64,000 bases of DNA from Artemia franciscana (lineage: Eukaryota; Arthropoda; Branchiopoda; Anostraca; Artemiidae): positions 41,758,880 to 41,822,879 of the forward strand of contig NC_088863.1 in NCBI RefSeq assembly GCF_032884065.1, given 5' to 3'. Within the stretch, counting starts at the first letter, position 1, and each line of letters starts with the position of its first letter. The position numbers were made by a program, and so were the translations under genes. The notes beneath the pieces are model-generated. The model was not told where the DNA came from. It worked only from the letters and a program-made list of their open reading frames with translations, and did no database searches. Of this stretch, positions 32,440 through 43,390 are shown one piece after another.

Positions 32440-34680
32440 TTGTCTAATGTGTTTATCGAGGTTCTATACAGAATTAAAATTGAAATATCACTTGAGGCAC
32501 TGGAAGCGTCACGGATACCAATCTGTGGAAACAGTTTTGGGCGACATTGCCTTCTTGCGTTTCAAAAACTTTCAAAATTCGCTCTTGCAGAGTGACAAGG
32601 TGGAACTGGACATCGAGGCCAAACTCATGGATATGTGCCATCTATTAAACTCAATTCGTTTAAAGAACATGAAGCCATTACAGTTTCTTCTGCCCACAGG
32701 TAAAGAGACTCAACTGATACCATGCAAATGGTAGAGGTATTTGCGACAATGGGTGGGGAAGATTGTGTACGCGCAGCTATGGTTGAACTTATTAAAACAG
32801 CAAATAAGTCAATTTTACGGCTGCGGAATACAAAATAATCCAATGACTCAATCACCAGAAAACCAGTTGGCCATTAAAAATAAAGATATGTGTTGGGTCA
32901 GTAAGAAAAAAATATTTGAAGGTAGTGGGGATGTGAGAGTCCGCGATCATGATCATTTAAGCAATTCTATTTTATCAGGAGGGAGTAACTTTGGGAGGAC
33001 GGGGTGGCACATCAATCTTGTAATGTAAATGTTAAGTAACAATACTTTCAATCGGTTTACATGTACAATTCTAATTATGATCTGAAATTCATATTACCAC
33101 CGTTGGCACGTTTGCAGAAAGGTGAAGTTGTAGATGATGCATAGATAGATGAGTATTTTTCCTGTGACATCCTACCCAAATCATCTGAGAAGTTACTGCT
33201 CCTAGAATTCAAATGGAAAATGATTGAAAACGGTAATACGTTCTTGAATAGAATCCGTTTTCAGATTCATATAGTTTCCCCAAATCCTTAAGTCAATCGA
33301 TTCAAGTACAAAGAAGTTACGATTTTAATAGTTTCTCCCTCCTCAAACAACAATTTCCAGATGATTAAATGTATGATATTAACGTGTAAGGGCATATGCC
33401 CGTACTACGGCTACAGCTACTACAGCTTCATCTCGAGGCTACATGAGGAAAAATTGCGGCCCATCGAAGCGTTTATGATTCACTTCATGATTATCAATTT
33501 ACCACTGCCAATTAAGAATTTACAAATTATAGTCTGGGCTAAGGGAGCTTGTAAAAATGGGAAGGATTATTGTAAAGTGTACCTGACAAGTGATGTATTG
33601 ACGTTGTCAGATATTGTCTGAAAGGACACGGATAAAATATATGAGGAACATGGGTTAGATTTGGGTTATTATTTTCAACCCCTCGTCGTATGATGGATCC
33701 AACTCATAAAATCATAGGTCTGATCAATGACGTGGATCAGCACTTATTTGTAGAGAGATCTATGTGGGGGAGGTTCGTTTTCCATGGAGATTGTATCCTG
33801 GAAACCGATCTGAATGGACAACGCACTGGTGAAAATTCTGATGCGGTTTTATTGGATGGGAATTCACTTCTGTTTTCGTGTCTCGCTTCTCTTTGTCGTG
33901 TGGTAATTACAAATAGCTGGGCAATCCTTCTACTCTAAATTTCCCTGATATTTACACTGTTGAGGAGAATGGACTAAAAGGATGGTTTTTCAAAATTTGT
34001 GGTGAAATACTGTGGAAATTCATCACCCGGTAAAGGACTTTGTTTTCCCGTAAAAAATAGACATATGCGAAGGGATTCATTGAGTCCCTATAACATATCT
34101 TTGGTGTAGGGTGGGGTTATGCACTGGATACCTCAAAAACAAAAGCTTATTGCCGACCTTCGTCCGAAACTGAATATTGTTGTACATCACGTTCTTTTGC
34201 GGTGGATGCTGGCCAACGGTTTCAATGTCACTAAGATTCACGATCTTTCCAGTTCGATCAGAAGCCATATATGAAGACTTTATCGACACTTCTGTCAGTA
34301 AACGATTTGAGGCAAAGACGAAGGTCGAAAGAGAAATTTTTAAGCTTATTTTAAATTTGGCCTTTGGTAAGGTTTACGAGAGTGTGCGCAATAGGAGTCG
34401 TTGTGACCAACCCAAAAGAATGTACCCGAATCTTTGTAGATCCGAATTTCACAAATTAAATAAAAACATTGCAGCTGGCAGTGCCATATTGGAAATTAAA
34501 AAAAAACTCATGCTGGAATTTAACTACAATGTGTGTAAGCTTCAATGGCCAGGGGAAGGACAAGTTCAAGTTTGTTATGGGGAAACAGATTCATTATTGA
34601 TAAACATTAAAACAGATAATTTATTAGACGATTTGGAAAATGGTATGCACCTTAGGTGTCAAATGGAATACACCAACTAG
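32440..34680 (+). pseudogene. Polinton protein-primed DNA polymerase B, broken
   Basis: Fragments in family order: an N-terminal block (32447-32730); a zinc/endonuclease-like word 'VRVRDHDHLS' near 32933-32962 followed after a shift by 'HQSCNVNVK' near 33006; 'DYCKVYLTSDVLTLSDIV' near 33565-33620, then 'YEEHGLDLGYYFQP'; 'DQHLFVERSMWGRF' near 33740; the palm motif region 'LILNLAFGKVYESVRNR' near 34350; and the catalytic 'YGETDSLL' at 34576-34599, a YxDTDS variant with E in place of the first D. The enzyme copies the linear element using a protein primer. At least six breaks make it non-functional. Confidence 0.8.
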
Positions 34681-34799
34681 GACGAGTCCATTTACCCGGA
34701 TCTAGTGAACTGCCAAGCCCAAAATAAGTTGTTATTTTTAAAATCAGAGACGGGGAGCGACTCCTCATCGATGAAGGGAGTACCTTTACACTATTTAAA

Positions 34800-35235
34800 G
34801 TAAAATATGAATAGGAGTGTTATAGGAACTGTGTAAAAGTAAAAAGTGTGTAGAAAGTGTTAATAAGTGTTTAGAAAGTGCTTAATATTATACTATTGTT
34901 TTACCATCATCGTGTTGGCTCACCAAAGCCGCGTCTTCCGGCTGCTTTTCTGGCCACTTGTGTCCTCTGGAGGGATCAGGTCATGTCCGGCCCTCCGTCT
35001 GGTCATTTTCTAAGTGCATTTTAAATTTTGTTTTTTAAATGTCCAGTGCCTATGTTAATTTGTCCAGGTAAGTATATTCAAATGTCTATTTTATGTTGTT
35101 TTCCAAGTGCTTATGTAAATATCTTTTGTAGGGTAAATATATATGTATTAAAGAAACGATGTGTTCTATTTTTTAGTATTTATTCAACCATTTGAGGTTA
35201 AGTTCGGTTAGTTGTATATAGGCACTGGAGGAGTA
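34800..35235. other. unassigned insertion between polymerase and ATPase
   Basis: Non-coding sequence with GC-richer 'cctctggagggatcaggtca' and repeated 'aagtg(t/c)tt' words separates the two Polinton genes. The N-terminus of the ATPase, which would carry the Walker A loop, is not visible, so this insertion may have replaced it. Origin unknown. Confidence 0.4.
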
Positions 35236-35289
35236 TGCATCATCTTAAAACGCCATTTATATCATCTATTTGCTGTGTCTTTTAACAAA

Positions 35290-35824
35290 AAGAATTCGAA
35301 ATCGTGATAAAATATTTTTAGAATACCCAAAAAATATCTCTTATTGCTATAGTGTGTGGCAATAGTCCTCTTCTAAAATAAAGAGCATCGCACCAGACAT
35401 AAAATGCATTCGAGGACTTGACATTTTCAATATTATTGAACCAAACTCGTGGTTGATAATTGATGATTTAGCTGAATCTATTGAAGAATGGTCTCAGGAG
35501 ATGTTACAATTATTTACGGTCCGAGCTCATCATGAGAAAATTTCTGTAACTATTATTCTCTATAATCTCTTTCACCAGATCAATTTTATGAGAACACTTG
35601 CTTTGAATTGTACTTACTATATCATCTATAGGGTTGTTCGTAATTCAAGTTCCTTTATAACTTTAAACAAGCAAATATACCTCGGGGAACCGAAATTTTT
35701 ACTCTCGCCGTACAATCAAGCTACTAATAAACCTTATGGTTACATTCCATTGGTCTCAATCAAAACACATCCGAAGAGTTGTGTAATCACGGATGTTTTT
35801 GATAGTGACATGACCGTATAATAA
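35290..35824 (+). pseudogene. Polinton genome-packaging ATPase, N-terminus lost
   Basis: The open part 35453-35821 reads 'IIDDLAESIEEWSQEMLQLF', 'HHEKISVTIILYNLFHQ', 'RTLALNCTYYIIYRVVRN' and 'NKPYGYIPLVSI', the Walker B (hydrophobic-DD) and following blocks of the A32-like FtsK/HerA ATPase of Polintons. The upstream piece with 'CYSVWQ' lies after an in-frame stop. Walker A is not seen. In intact elements the enzyme would pump DNA into the capsid. Confidence 0.75.
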
Positions 35825-35947
35825 TAATAAAAAAAATAATAAAAAACCCGTCAATAATAAAAAAGGTTATTAGTCGTCATCATGACGCTGAAGAAGCTAC
35901 ATGAAAATAAAGATTACTTTACGTCCTAGGTAATTAAAAACCGCTCC

Positions 35948-36204
35948 TTAGGAAAGCTATACACGGTATTGACAATGAATTTATTAATCTGCTATCTAAG
36001 GTTTGTTTGAATTTAATTGAAGGCAATGTTCACCTGCTAGATGGTATTAGGCGACAGACAAAGCAACATCGTTCACTTTTACGTGTCCTAGCTTGCAAAA
36101 AGAAAGGAAAAGATTTTAAAAGAAAACGGCTTGTTCAAGCGTGCGATAGTTTCTTTTCATTGTTACTGCTGATAATCGCGGGACTCATAAACATTATTCT
36201 CTAG
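35948..36204 (+). pseudogene. small Polinton-conserved protein with hydrophobic end
   Basis: The reading 'LRKAIHGIDNEFINLLSKVC', 'NLIEGNVHL', 'HRSLLRVLACKKK', 'KRKRLVQ' and a hydrophobic 'FFSLLLLIIAGLINIIL' end follows a pattern found next to the capsid genes in many Polintons (helical, basic middle, hydrophobic tail). Role not established here; a membrane or capsid-internal role is possible. It stops at 36204, three bases before the next ATG at 36207. Confidence 0.55.
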
Positions 36205-36206
36205 AA

Positions 36207-36791
36207 ATGGCTAAACCTTACAAATTGACTAAAACTGAATTCGCTCTTTTACCAAAAGAGCATTTTGAAGATAATCTTATTAATTTTATTAACAATGAAA
36301 CAATTGTCGATGATGAAAAATTAATTTTGCTTCAAAATGCCCTTCTACTTGTTGATAAGCACAAACCCTATCATGATAAACCCCTTTAAGTAAAATTTTA
36401 TTGATCATGCTCCAACTTCTGGAAGTTCTGAAACTTTGAAAACACCATAACAGGAAGAAGAGTTGCCAAAATTTACATCAAGTGCTGTATTGTGGACAAA
36501 GTAAAAGACTCCTGACTTATCCCGCTGGAAAAGAACCTGTACAAATTGATTAAAAAAGAAGTTGCAATCCAAGGCAAGAGTTACAATTTAATTGATTTGG
36601 TTTCAGATTTGATTTCAAATCGTAAAAGAATTGAATCATTTGATAGTAATTTGTATAAACTTTTAAAGTCATCAAACTTTCCAAAAAGTCTTATTGGCAA
36701 TAAACATGTTTTAAAAGGATTAAGTAAGTTTGAAGAAATAGCAAAAGATAAATTGTTTTCGGATAGCACGTCAAGTGGGCCTGATGATTAA
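36207..36791 (+). pseudogene. second small Polinton protein, broken in the middle
   Basis: Open parts 36207-36389 ('TKTEFALLPKEHFEDNLINF') and 36546-36791 ('SYNLIDLVSDLISNRKRIES', 'SDSTSSGPDD') are separated by stops. The position between the preceding small protein and the integrase, and the acidic C-terminus, suggest one gene of about 190 residues. I do not assign a function. Confidence 0.45.
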
Positions 36792-36849
36792 AAAGGTATT
36801 AAACGAAAGCGTCTTTCCACTACATTTAGTATGCAAAACGGTACCGGAC

Positions 36850-37594
36850 GCTTCATAACGCGCTTAGGTTCAAAATGGCTCAAGTTTTGAAACGTCGCTA
36901 TGCATATGCTGTTCCATTAAGTTCAAAGAGAAGCGATGAAGTTGCTAAATCCCTAAAATTTATCTTTGAACAAGATTTTTACAAAAAAAAATCAAACTGT
37001 TCGGGGGAGTGAATTTGTTAATCCATATGTAGAAAAGGTTTTATTGAAATATAATACAATAAAAATCATCTTCTTATAAATGGGGAATTGGTTGAACGAT
37101 TGATAAGAACCATTCGATTTTTAATTTAAGGATATGGTACAATGAAAAATACTGGTGCTTTTATTCAGGATTTAGATAAAATCATGTCGATTTATAATCA
37201 ACGTCCTCATTGATAGCTGTTCAATCATATTCCTCTTGAAGTTCGTCACAATAACAATACACTTAATGTTGGTAATACAGTTCGAATAAATAGAACAAGT
37301 AATATTTTTGAAAAGGGGAATTTAGTTAGGTGGTCCATCAAGCTTTTCAAAGTGTCAAAAGTCTTAGACACTAAACCTGTAACGGATCATCTACGTAACA
37401 TGAAAGACGATGAGATTCTTGGCGGTGTTTATGATTATGAATTACAAAAAGTTAAAAATAATGGAATCGATCAAATTGAAAACATATTAAAGAGTCGGTA
37501 TCGCAATGGTAAGATGCAGTTGCTTGTTCGTTGGCTTGGACACAAATCTGATTTTGATTCTTGGATTGCCGCTGAAGACGTTCACGATGCCTAA
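36850..37594 (+). pseudogene. Polinton retroviral-type integrase with chromodomain
   Basis: Catalytic-core words appear in two frames: 'AYAVPLSSKRSDEVAKSL' (about 36900-36955), 'RGSEFVNPYVEKVLLKYN' (about 36993-37050) and 'VERLIRTIRF' (about 37092). The second acidic residue of the DDE triad appears replaced (TVRGSEF where TDRGSEF is expected), and the first is lost; the E region is kept. The open C-terminus 37352-37594 ends in a chromodomain-like fold ('IENILKSRYRNGKMQLLVRW' then 'DFDSWIAAEDV'). Integrases of this type insert the element DNA into chromosomes. Confidence 0.75.
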
Positions 37595-38385
37595 TGATTT
37601 TTATGTGACAATCATGTCCAATGTGTCTGAACCACTCTATGACGCTTTGAATAAAACAAAAAACTTTTGAACAAAACTCTCCCCAACCATCAAATTTGAG
37701 GGAAAGGATCAAGTTGCTCTTATTGAATGTATTCTTAAAAATACATATGATATCCTGAGAAAAGATCTTACATAAGATATAAAAGTTACATCTTACGATT
37801 AGCCATTCGTTAGTGAGGAAAAAACAGAATCAATGAACTCAGATGAATATCCATTCATCGCAATATGATACTAGGAGTATTGTAGTATGACTGATTTGTA
37901 TCGTGCTATCAATAGAAGAATCTCTGCTCGTAAGAATGGTGCATTCTACTTTAACTATTCAATGTAACAGGGCAAGATTTGCATTAGTTCTCCCCTTGAC
38001 AATGAGAAGGTTATTCTCAATGATAATCTGAGAGATGTTCTTGGTTTTAAACAAAATTTAATCAATGGTCGAAACGCTGGAAGCATCAGTGGGATGGAAC
38101 GTGTTATTTTGCAGAATATCCTCCTGCATTTCTATTAGATAATTGTATGTTTCTTTATGCATCCTTTGTCGAGACATCGAAAGCTGGTAATACCAATTCC
38201 CCCCTTCTACGTATTCTTGAATAAAACAACACACTCACCACTACAATATAAAGCATCTTCAATATATTCTAGTTAACACATCATATTTGGACCTCTGTCA
38301 GTTAACATTAAGAAGTGAATTGGGCGATCCTCTAGCAATAACAAAAGGTCTGACTGTGATTATGTGTCATTTTCGACCTATTTAG
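37587..38385 (+). pseudogene. Polinton capsid-type protein (probable minor capsid)
   Basis: The ATG at 37587 overlaps the integrase stop by 8 bp. The reading starts 'MPNDFYVTIMSNVSEPLYDA', then 'KLSPTIKFEGKDQVALIE', and ends with 'DPLAITKGLTVIMCHFRPI', matching the start and end pattern of a roughly 400-residue Polinton virion protein; the middle has 'SFVETSKAGNTNSPLLRIL'. At least five stops or shifts interrupt it. Assignment to the minor rather than another capsid protein is inference. Confidence 0.6.
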
Positions 38386-38389
38386 TGAT

Positions 38390-38820
38390 ATGGCTAATAG
38401 AAAAAATACTTTTTTTTGTCCTGATATTGATAGCTATATTGCTACTCTTGTACCGTAACAATTGGGCCATGGAGTGGACTATTACAAGGGCATTTCGTCA
38501 ATGTCCGGTTACGGTCTCGGCAATTAGTTTGCTAAGTTTTTTCGCTATGTATTACCAGTGACTAAAAAATATGTTGCACGGGCTGCTGCGGATTTTACGT
38601 CCTCTAATTGCATGATTAGGGCTCTGGGAAGGACTTTACAGAAAGTGTTTCAAAAGATATTAGGTCCAGCACACGATCCCTCGGCGAGCAATTGAAATAA
38701 CGTCAAAGCGGACAAGGTTCAAAAAGGACAAGAAACAGCTTTTTACTCATCATTCTCAAGTCAAACCGAAAACGAAAACAGTGCTCAAAATACAAATCCT
38801 ATTGTATATTCTCGAATTTC
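38390..38820 (+). pseudogene. Polinton GYGLG-type virion-associated protein
   Basis: It starts 5 bp after the previous stop. It reads 'MANRKNTFFCPDIDSYIATL', a stop, 'SMSGYGLGN', a stop, then 'FAKFFRYVLPVTKKYVARAA' and an Asn/Ser-rich end. A glycine-rich 'GYGLG' followed by a basic amphipathic 'F..FFR..LP..KK' segment is common downstream of the capsid gene in Polintons. 38830-39240 has nothing firm; the major capsid gene expected near here is not seen. Confidence 0.5.
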
Positions 38821-39249
38821 TTTTAGCTTATTCAAAGTGTTAACAATATCTTTTTTCAGTTTTAATAGTAGCCCATCAATTGTGAAGACGGGACATTGGC
38901 TATGCATCTTTCAAACAGCGAAGAACATTGAATTTTAAATCCTCATGGTCAACCGTATATGCTCTTTACGCTTCAAATTAAAAGCTTTCTTGAGCAAAGT
39001 AGAAAATTTGTTATTGAAAATTGGAAGTAAGTACAAGATTTATCAGCCAAAAGCTGTGGTTTTCATGCAAAATTACATTTTATTTTTCGATGTTGCGGAC
39101 ATACTTACAGTGAATTTCTTAGCATTTATGGTGACAATACTCGATTAAACGACTTTCTAGTTAAAAATACCCTTTCCTACCAGTATAATATAAATTTCAT
39201 TGCGCTAAGAGTGAAATGCTTTTAAAATGTTTATAAATTTGTTTATTAA

Positions 39250-39760
39250 GAAAACTCGCATGCACAAAACCTCCGTGTCCTTTAGATTTCTTCTTCTACG
39301 TATAGGTAACCATCGGAAACGATAAGTGGCGGTAGCTCGTCAGGATTTAACTGGTATTCATCTTGGCATGCAAAGTTAGGGTCACATTTTCTACAATGTA
39401 ATGTAATTTCATTTTATTATATCTCTTCGTAAAGGCAATAATACTAATCTGACTCGTACTATAAAATTCATGTGTTTTAATTTGCTTATTTGAAGCAATG
39501 TCAGACGCAAAATTCTCATATGAAGGATCACTTTGGATAATAGTCAAATAAAAGTTTCTAGGTTTATCATCATAGTAGCCTGTATCTTCACAGTGATGTC
39601 ATGAAAACAAACTCTTTCATTATTCCAGCAATTGAAGCGTAAACCAGGTTCTTTTTCCCAAGACAATCTAACACCACGACGATTACAGTCTCTCAAAAAT
39701 AAACTGAAATCACTTTTACGATTTTTGCAATCATGCCGGGGTAAGTACTTTCCCATTGAT
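39250..39760 (-). pseudogene. cysteine-containing protein of unknown family, frameshifted
   Basis: Minus strand: 39756-39544 ('DCKNRKSDFSLFLRDCNRRG', 'PGLRFNCWNNERVCFHD'), 39547-39347 ('SYENFASDIASNKQIKTHEF') and 39413-39293 ('HCRKCDPNFACQDEY', 'DELPPLIVSDGYLYVEEE') overlap in three frames and look like one protein broken by two frameshifts. At least seven cysteines are spread over it. It runs against the Polinton genes and ends near 39290. I do not recognise it. The LINE at 39790 separates it from the minus-strand genes at 41.6-42.6 kb, which may be its upstream part. Confidence 0.45.
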
Positions 39761-39784
39761 TACATTTATCGTATTGACAATTGG

Positions 39785-41595
39785 ATTGATAGATAGTTAG
39801 ATAGTTTATTTAATATACTGAAAAATACAAAAACAATAACCCCCAACAGAAAGCAGAGCTTGTAAGGTTGGGTGTGTAAATGATGGGTCATACAAAATAA
39901 CCAAACATCTCCTCATAATGATAGTAATAATAGCAAAACTAGCTTAAATAACAAAAAACAATAACAACAAAACCTAGAAAACAAGGGATAAAAGAAAGGA
40001 AAGGAGAAAAGAAATTCTGAGCAGTAGGGGCTAGGGAGGCCGTCCCATCGTGGAGAAAAAGAGAAAAACATAAAAAAATTAAAATTCCATTATTAAAGGT
40101 AAATAAACAAACAATAAAAACAATCCTTAATAATTGCTTCTTTAAATACAGCTGAGGTTTTTGGGATTGACAACTCTGAATTTGATCATTTAGCTTATGT
40201 TTATTCGTAATGAATGGCATCAGGTACCCAAGTGGAAATCTTGACCTTTCACATCTTACAAAAGGAATTCGGTATAATTCCGCCCACCAACGAGCCGAAC
40301 AAGGGGGCAAAATCAACAGAGATTTATAGCAGAAATAATTTTAGGATTTAGAATCTGAAAATGCCATAAGTAAACATTTCATCACGTATACATTATAAAT
40401 CCAACAAATTTAGGAAAAAGAACATCGTTTTTGTTTCAGATGTATTTTCAAGTTCTGATGGTAGATGTAAAACAAATTTCTAAGTATTCTTACTGCCCTA
40501 TTTTATAGTACCTGGAATTATTTTAAATGCCTTTAAGATGTATAAAGATAAACAATGGAGCAGTAATTCAATTACGAAGCAATTAAAGAGGGATAAACTA
40601 TTTTTAGTGTGGAAAATGGAAAAATATTTTTCACGTGGTACATCGACCCAATGTTTTGAGCAAGTTTGACCCTTAAATGATCATTGTGATTACAAAGAGA
40701 CAACAATGGATCAAGAAAAACTCATAAATAACGATATGACTGAATCCTAAAAATTTATTTGCACCAACCTAAAGCTCCTGACAACAAATCAATTGAGTGG
40801 CGCGTTTTGAACGACTAAAAACCATAAATCTAGTTGTAGTGAGATTTGGTTCAAGATTATTAGAAGCAAACCATCGATTAATTGAAGTAACAGTTACAAT
40901 CAAATTTTTAATTAGCTTAATTGAATCCCTCGCTTTAATAGATCTATCTGTGCCATCTACAAATACAATAGCGAGAATAATATTCCCGTGCAAACTTTGT
41001 GGAAGATCGTTAATATAAATCAAAAATAAGAGCGGATATAATACTGAACTTTGAGGGACACCAATATCATTAAGGTTTTTTTTCAATTAGACAATTTTCC
41101 ATCAAAATCTACCGCAATTTTACGTCACCACAGGTGGGATTTTACTAAGTCTAATTCTATCCCTCTTATGTCTGCATTTTCTATTTTGTCAGAAAGAATT
41201 TCATGGTGTAATGTGTCAAATGCTTTCTTAACATCGTAGAAAACAGTAGCCACATGGAGATCATTGTGTAAATAATCATTTAATTCAAGTAAAGAAGCTG
41301 CAACTGCATGTTGTGTCGAACGGCTTGTTCTAAATCCAAACTGGATTTTTGTAAGATATTGATCTTATTCAAATATCCTTTGTTTAAAAAAATTTTCGAA
41401 CACTTCAGATAAAGGCAGTAAAATTGCAAGGGGATGATAATTATTTACATCAGATTTATCACCTTTTCTATGTAACGGAATTAACCGGGTAATTTTACAT
41501 CTACTAGGGAACATACCTGAACTCATACATGAACTAAAAATATGAATAAGTGGAGCCAGGGAAACCTCTAATGTGAGAGTAAAATCTCTTCAAGA
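39785..41595 (-). mobile_element. decayed LINE inserted in the Polinton
   Basis: Minus strand RT blocks: 'SRCKITRLIPLHRKGDKSD' near 41490, 'FGFRTSRSTQHAVAASLLEL' near 41330, 'VFYDVKKAFDTLHHEIL' near 41220, and 'IGVPQSSVLYPLLFLIYIND' near 41050, with the YADD box replaced by 'FVDGT' near 40950. The C-terminal part is fragmentary. The 3' end has 'aataaactatctaactatct' and tails into ctat repeats at 39785-39805. The endonuclease is absent, so it is 5'-truncated at about 41595. CR1/Jockey-like by the RT words. Confidence 0.75.
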
Positions 41596-41639
41596 CAGGA
41601 TTTACTTTAATTTGTACTGCGTATCCTCTACGCAATTTG

Positions 41640-42138
41640 CAATGATTTCCTAATCAACACTTTTCATTACAGACATCAACAAAAGTACAATTCTCACAGG
41701 ATGACCAGTTGCTCAATGTATACAAACATAATGGGCATGTGTAACACCTTTATCGATGTTGACTGTGTGACTTTCAAAAAGAAACTGACTGGTGAAAATC
41801 AAAGTCTTCTAGGAGGTGTGACGTCTCAAAGTTATTCGACATATATTTTTTGCCTTGCAAAATAGCTGACCAATTAGTGGTTAAAAGCATAATCACAATA
41901 TTATTTTGTTTTGCTTAAATTAATATATCTATCAATTGAGTAAATGCATCTGGCCCACGATTCAAAAGTTTAATGCAATAATCCAATGATGGAGAATCAT
42001 CTCTCCTTATATCGTTAAGCACTCTTGAGAAAATGGTTTCCTTTGAAGACATAACTCTAAAAGGTCATCATCTAGAATCAAACCTTTTTCACAAGTCACT
42101 ACATTCCATATGATTTTCTGTTTCTTAAATTCACTCAT
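41640..42138 (-). pseudogene. CARD-like domain protein, frameshifted
   Basis: Minus strand: an ATG at 42138 opens 'MSEFKKQKIIWNVVTCEKGL', 'ILDDDLLEL'. One base shift near 42053 leads into 'SSKETIFSRVLNDIRRDDSP', then 'LDYCIKLLNRGPDAFTQLID', stop at 41915. The last block matches the end of CARD domains (LLD.LPRRGP.AF..FL.AL type), and the helices before fit in order. CARDs join apoptosis or innate immune proteins. Further on (41640-41780) a broken stretch has five cysteines ('CYTCPLCLYTLSNWSSCENC'). The LINE interrupts whatever followed. Fold assignment is from pattern only. Confidence 0.5.
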
Positions 42139-42206
42139 TATTAATTCTGACACTCACTACCAATTATAGACTAACAATAGATCTCGCAAGTAACAAACTT
42201 ACTCCT

Positions 42207-42635
42207 TTATATACATTGATTCAGACCATTGTCTTCAATATATTTCTCTTGTGTTTTTAATTCATCTTGTAATCTCTGTATATGCATTACATTCACTTTT
42301 GCTGCAACGCATGACTGTTCGTCCGACTTTAATTTGCTAAATGATATAACATATCGCGCAAACATCCATTCTAGGGTTAGCCGGTTTTTTAGCCGGCTTT
42401 TTGCAATATCTACTGCAGCGTTAGGATCTCTGGGTTTCTTTTTAGTGTTGTGAGTGCCTTCAATATTCAATAGGTTTAAAGCATCCATTACTAAAGAATA
42501 ATATCCCCGATTTTCACACACTGAATTCTTTTTTAATACTGAAGTAAATTCACGCAACATTGCGTCACCCTCAATTCCAATTACATTACAGACATTACAA
42601 ACGTGACAAAGTATTGCCCAGGTGTGCGTAATCAT
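42207..42635 (-). pseudogene. helical protein fragment, unknown
   Basis: An open stretch of 142 codons: 'HVCNVCNVIGIEGDAMLREF', 'ENRGYYSLVMDALNLLNIEG', 'AKSRLKNRLTLEWMFARYVI' and a C-terminal coiled-coil-like 'QRLQDELKTQEKYIEDN'. The amino-acid composition looks like a real protein. It ends 69 bp before the CARD-like ATG on the same strand, so the two could be neighbouring genes carried by the Polinton. Upstream limit is unclear; the first codon counted may not be the real start. Confidence 0.45.
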
Positions 42636-42739
42636 GTCTTGAGGGGCTATTAGCTCTAGTAGTTTACCCCCTATCTGGCTTGTTAAAACCAGTGAGGCAT
42701 CACTACTTGTGAAATCTAATAGATATTAGGATTTGTAAA

Positions 42740-43390
42740 AACCAAGTAAATATAAGCAATAGCTTTCAATTGAGCCATTAAATCTTTACATACTATGGTG
42801 CGGTAGCCTGCTAACGTTGCAGTAGCTTACTGGTGAGACGACAATTTATGAAACTTACTAGGGGGGCTGGGAGGGAGAGTATATGGGAGAGTTTCTTGTA
42901 AAACTCCAGTTAAGGTTCTTGTTTTGTACTTCAGAGGCTTCCCACTTAAGAAGTGGCACCAAAGTGTTATTTTCAGTGCTACAAACTATGGTATTTAGTA
43001 TATTAAACTTACGAAGGATAGAATTCGTAAAAAGAACGTAGATATGAGCAATAGCTTTTAAATGAGCCATTAAATATAACTCTTAAAAGTTCTGCTAACC
43101 CAATAGTTCCAGCTTTTCCACTTGAGGCATGGCACCAAAATGCCATTTTGAACTTGCGAATGGTGGAATTTATTGGAAAAATGTAGATATGAGCAATATC
43201 TTTTATATGAGCTATAAAAATCTGTCTACGATGTTCTGGTAGCTTACTAGTACCAGGACTTCAGAAATGGCACAAAAGTGCCATATGGTACTTGCAGGTG
43301 GTGGGATTTATAAAAAGCACGTAGATATGAGAAACACCTTTTGTATGAGCCATTAAGTATCTCTCTATGATGTTCTGTTAACCCGCTAGG
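42740..43390. repeat. degenerate ~145-bp tandem units
   Basis: The word 'gtagatatgagcaata.ctttt..atgagccattaa' recurs at about 42745, 43036, 43180 and 43320 (spacing about 290, 145 and 140), with 'ggcaccaaa.tgccat' between. Related words occur at 48100-48180 and 58250-58330 in the duplicon. No gene is seen. Confidence 0.6.

Larger units (their letters stand above)
32430..42650. mobile_element. decayed Polinton/Maverick element
   Basis: Recognisable genes on the + strand in order: family B polymerase (32440-34680), FtsK/HerA-type packaging ATPase (35290-35824), two small conserved Polinton proteins (35948-36204 and 36207-36791), retroviral-type integrase with chromodomain (36850-37594), capsid-type protein (37587-38385) and a GYGLG-type protein (38390-38820). 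Minus-strand genes lie at 39250-39760 and 41640-42635, separated by an inserted LINE. Protease and major capsid genes were not found. Every gene has stops or shifts. Terminal inverted repeats were not found, so the limits are approximate. Confidence 0.8.

Noticed and set aside
39250..39760. Assignment to a known large-DNA-virus structural factor or to a RIG-I-like C-terminal zinc domain
   Set aside because: Cysteine spacing and length do not fit well enough, and the second zinc pair of the RIG-I-type domain is missing; left as unknown.
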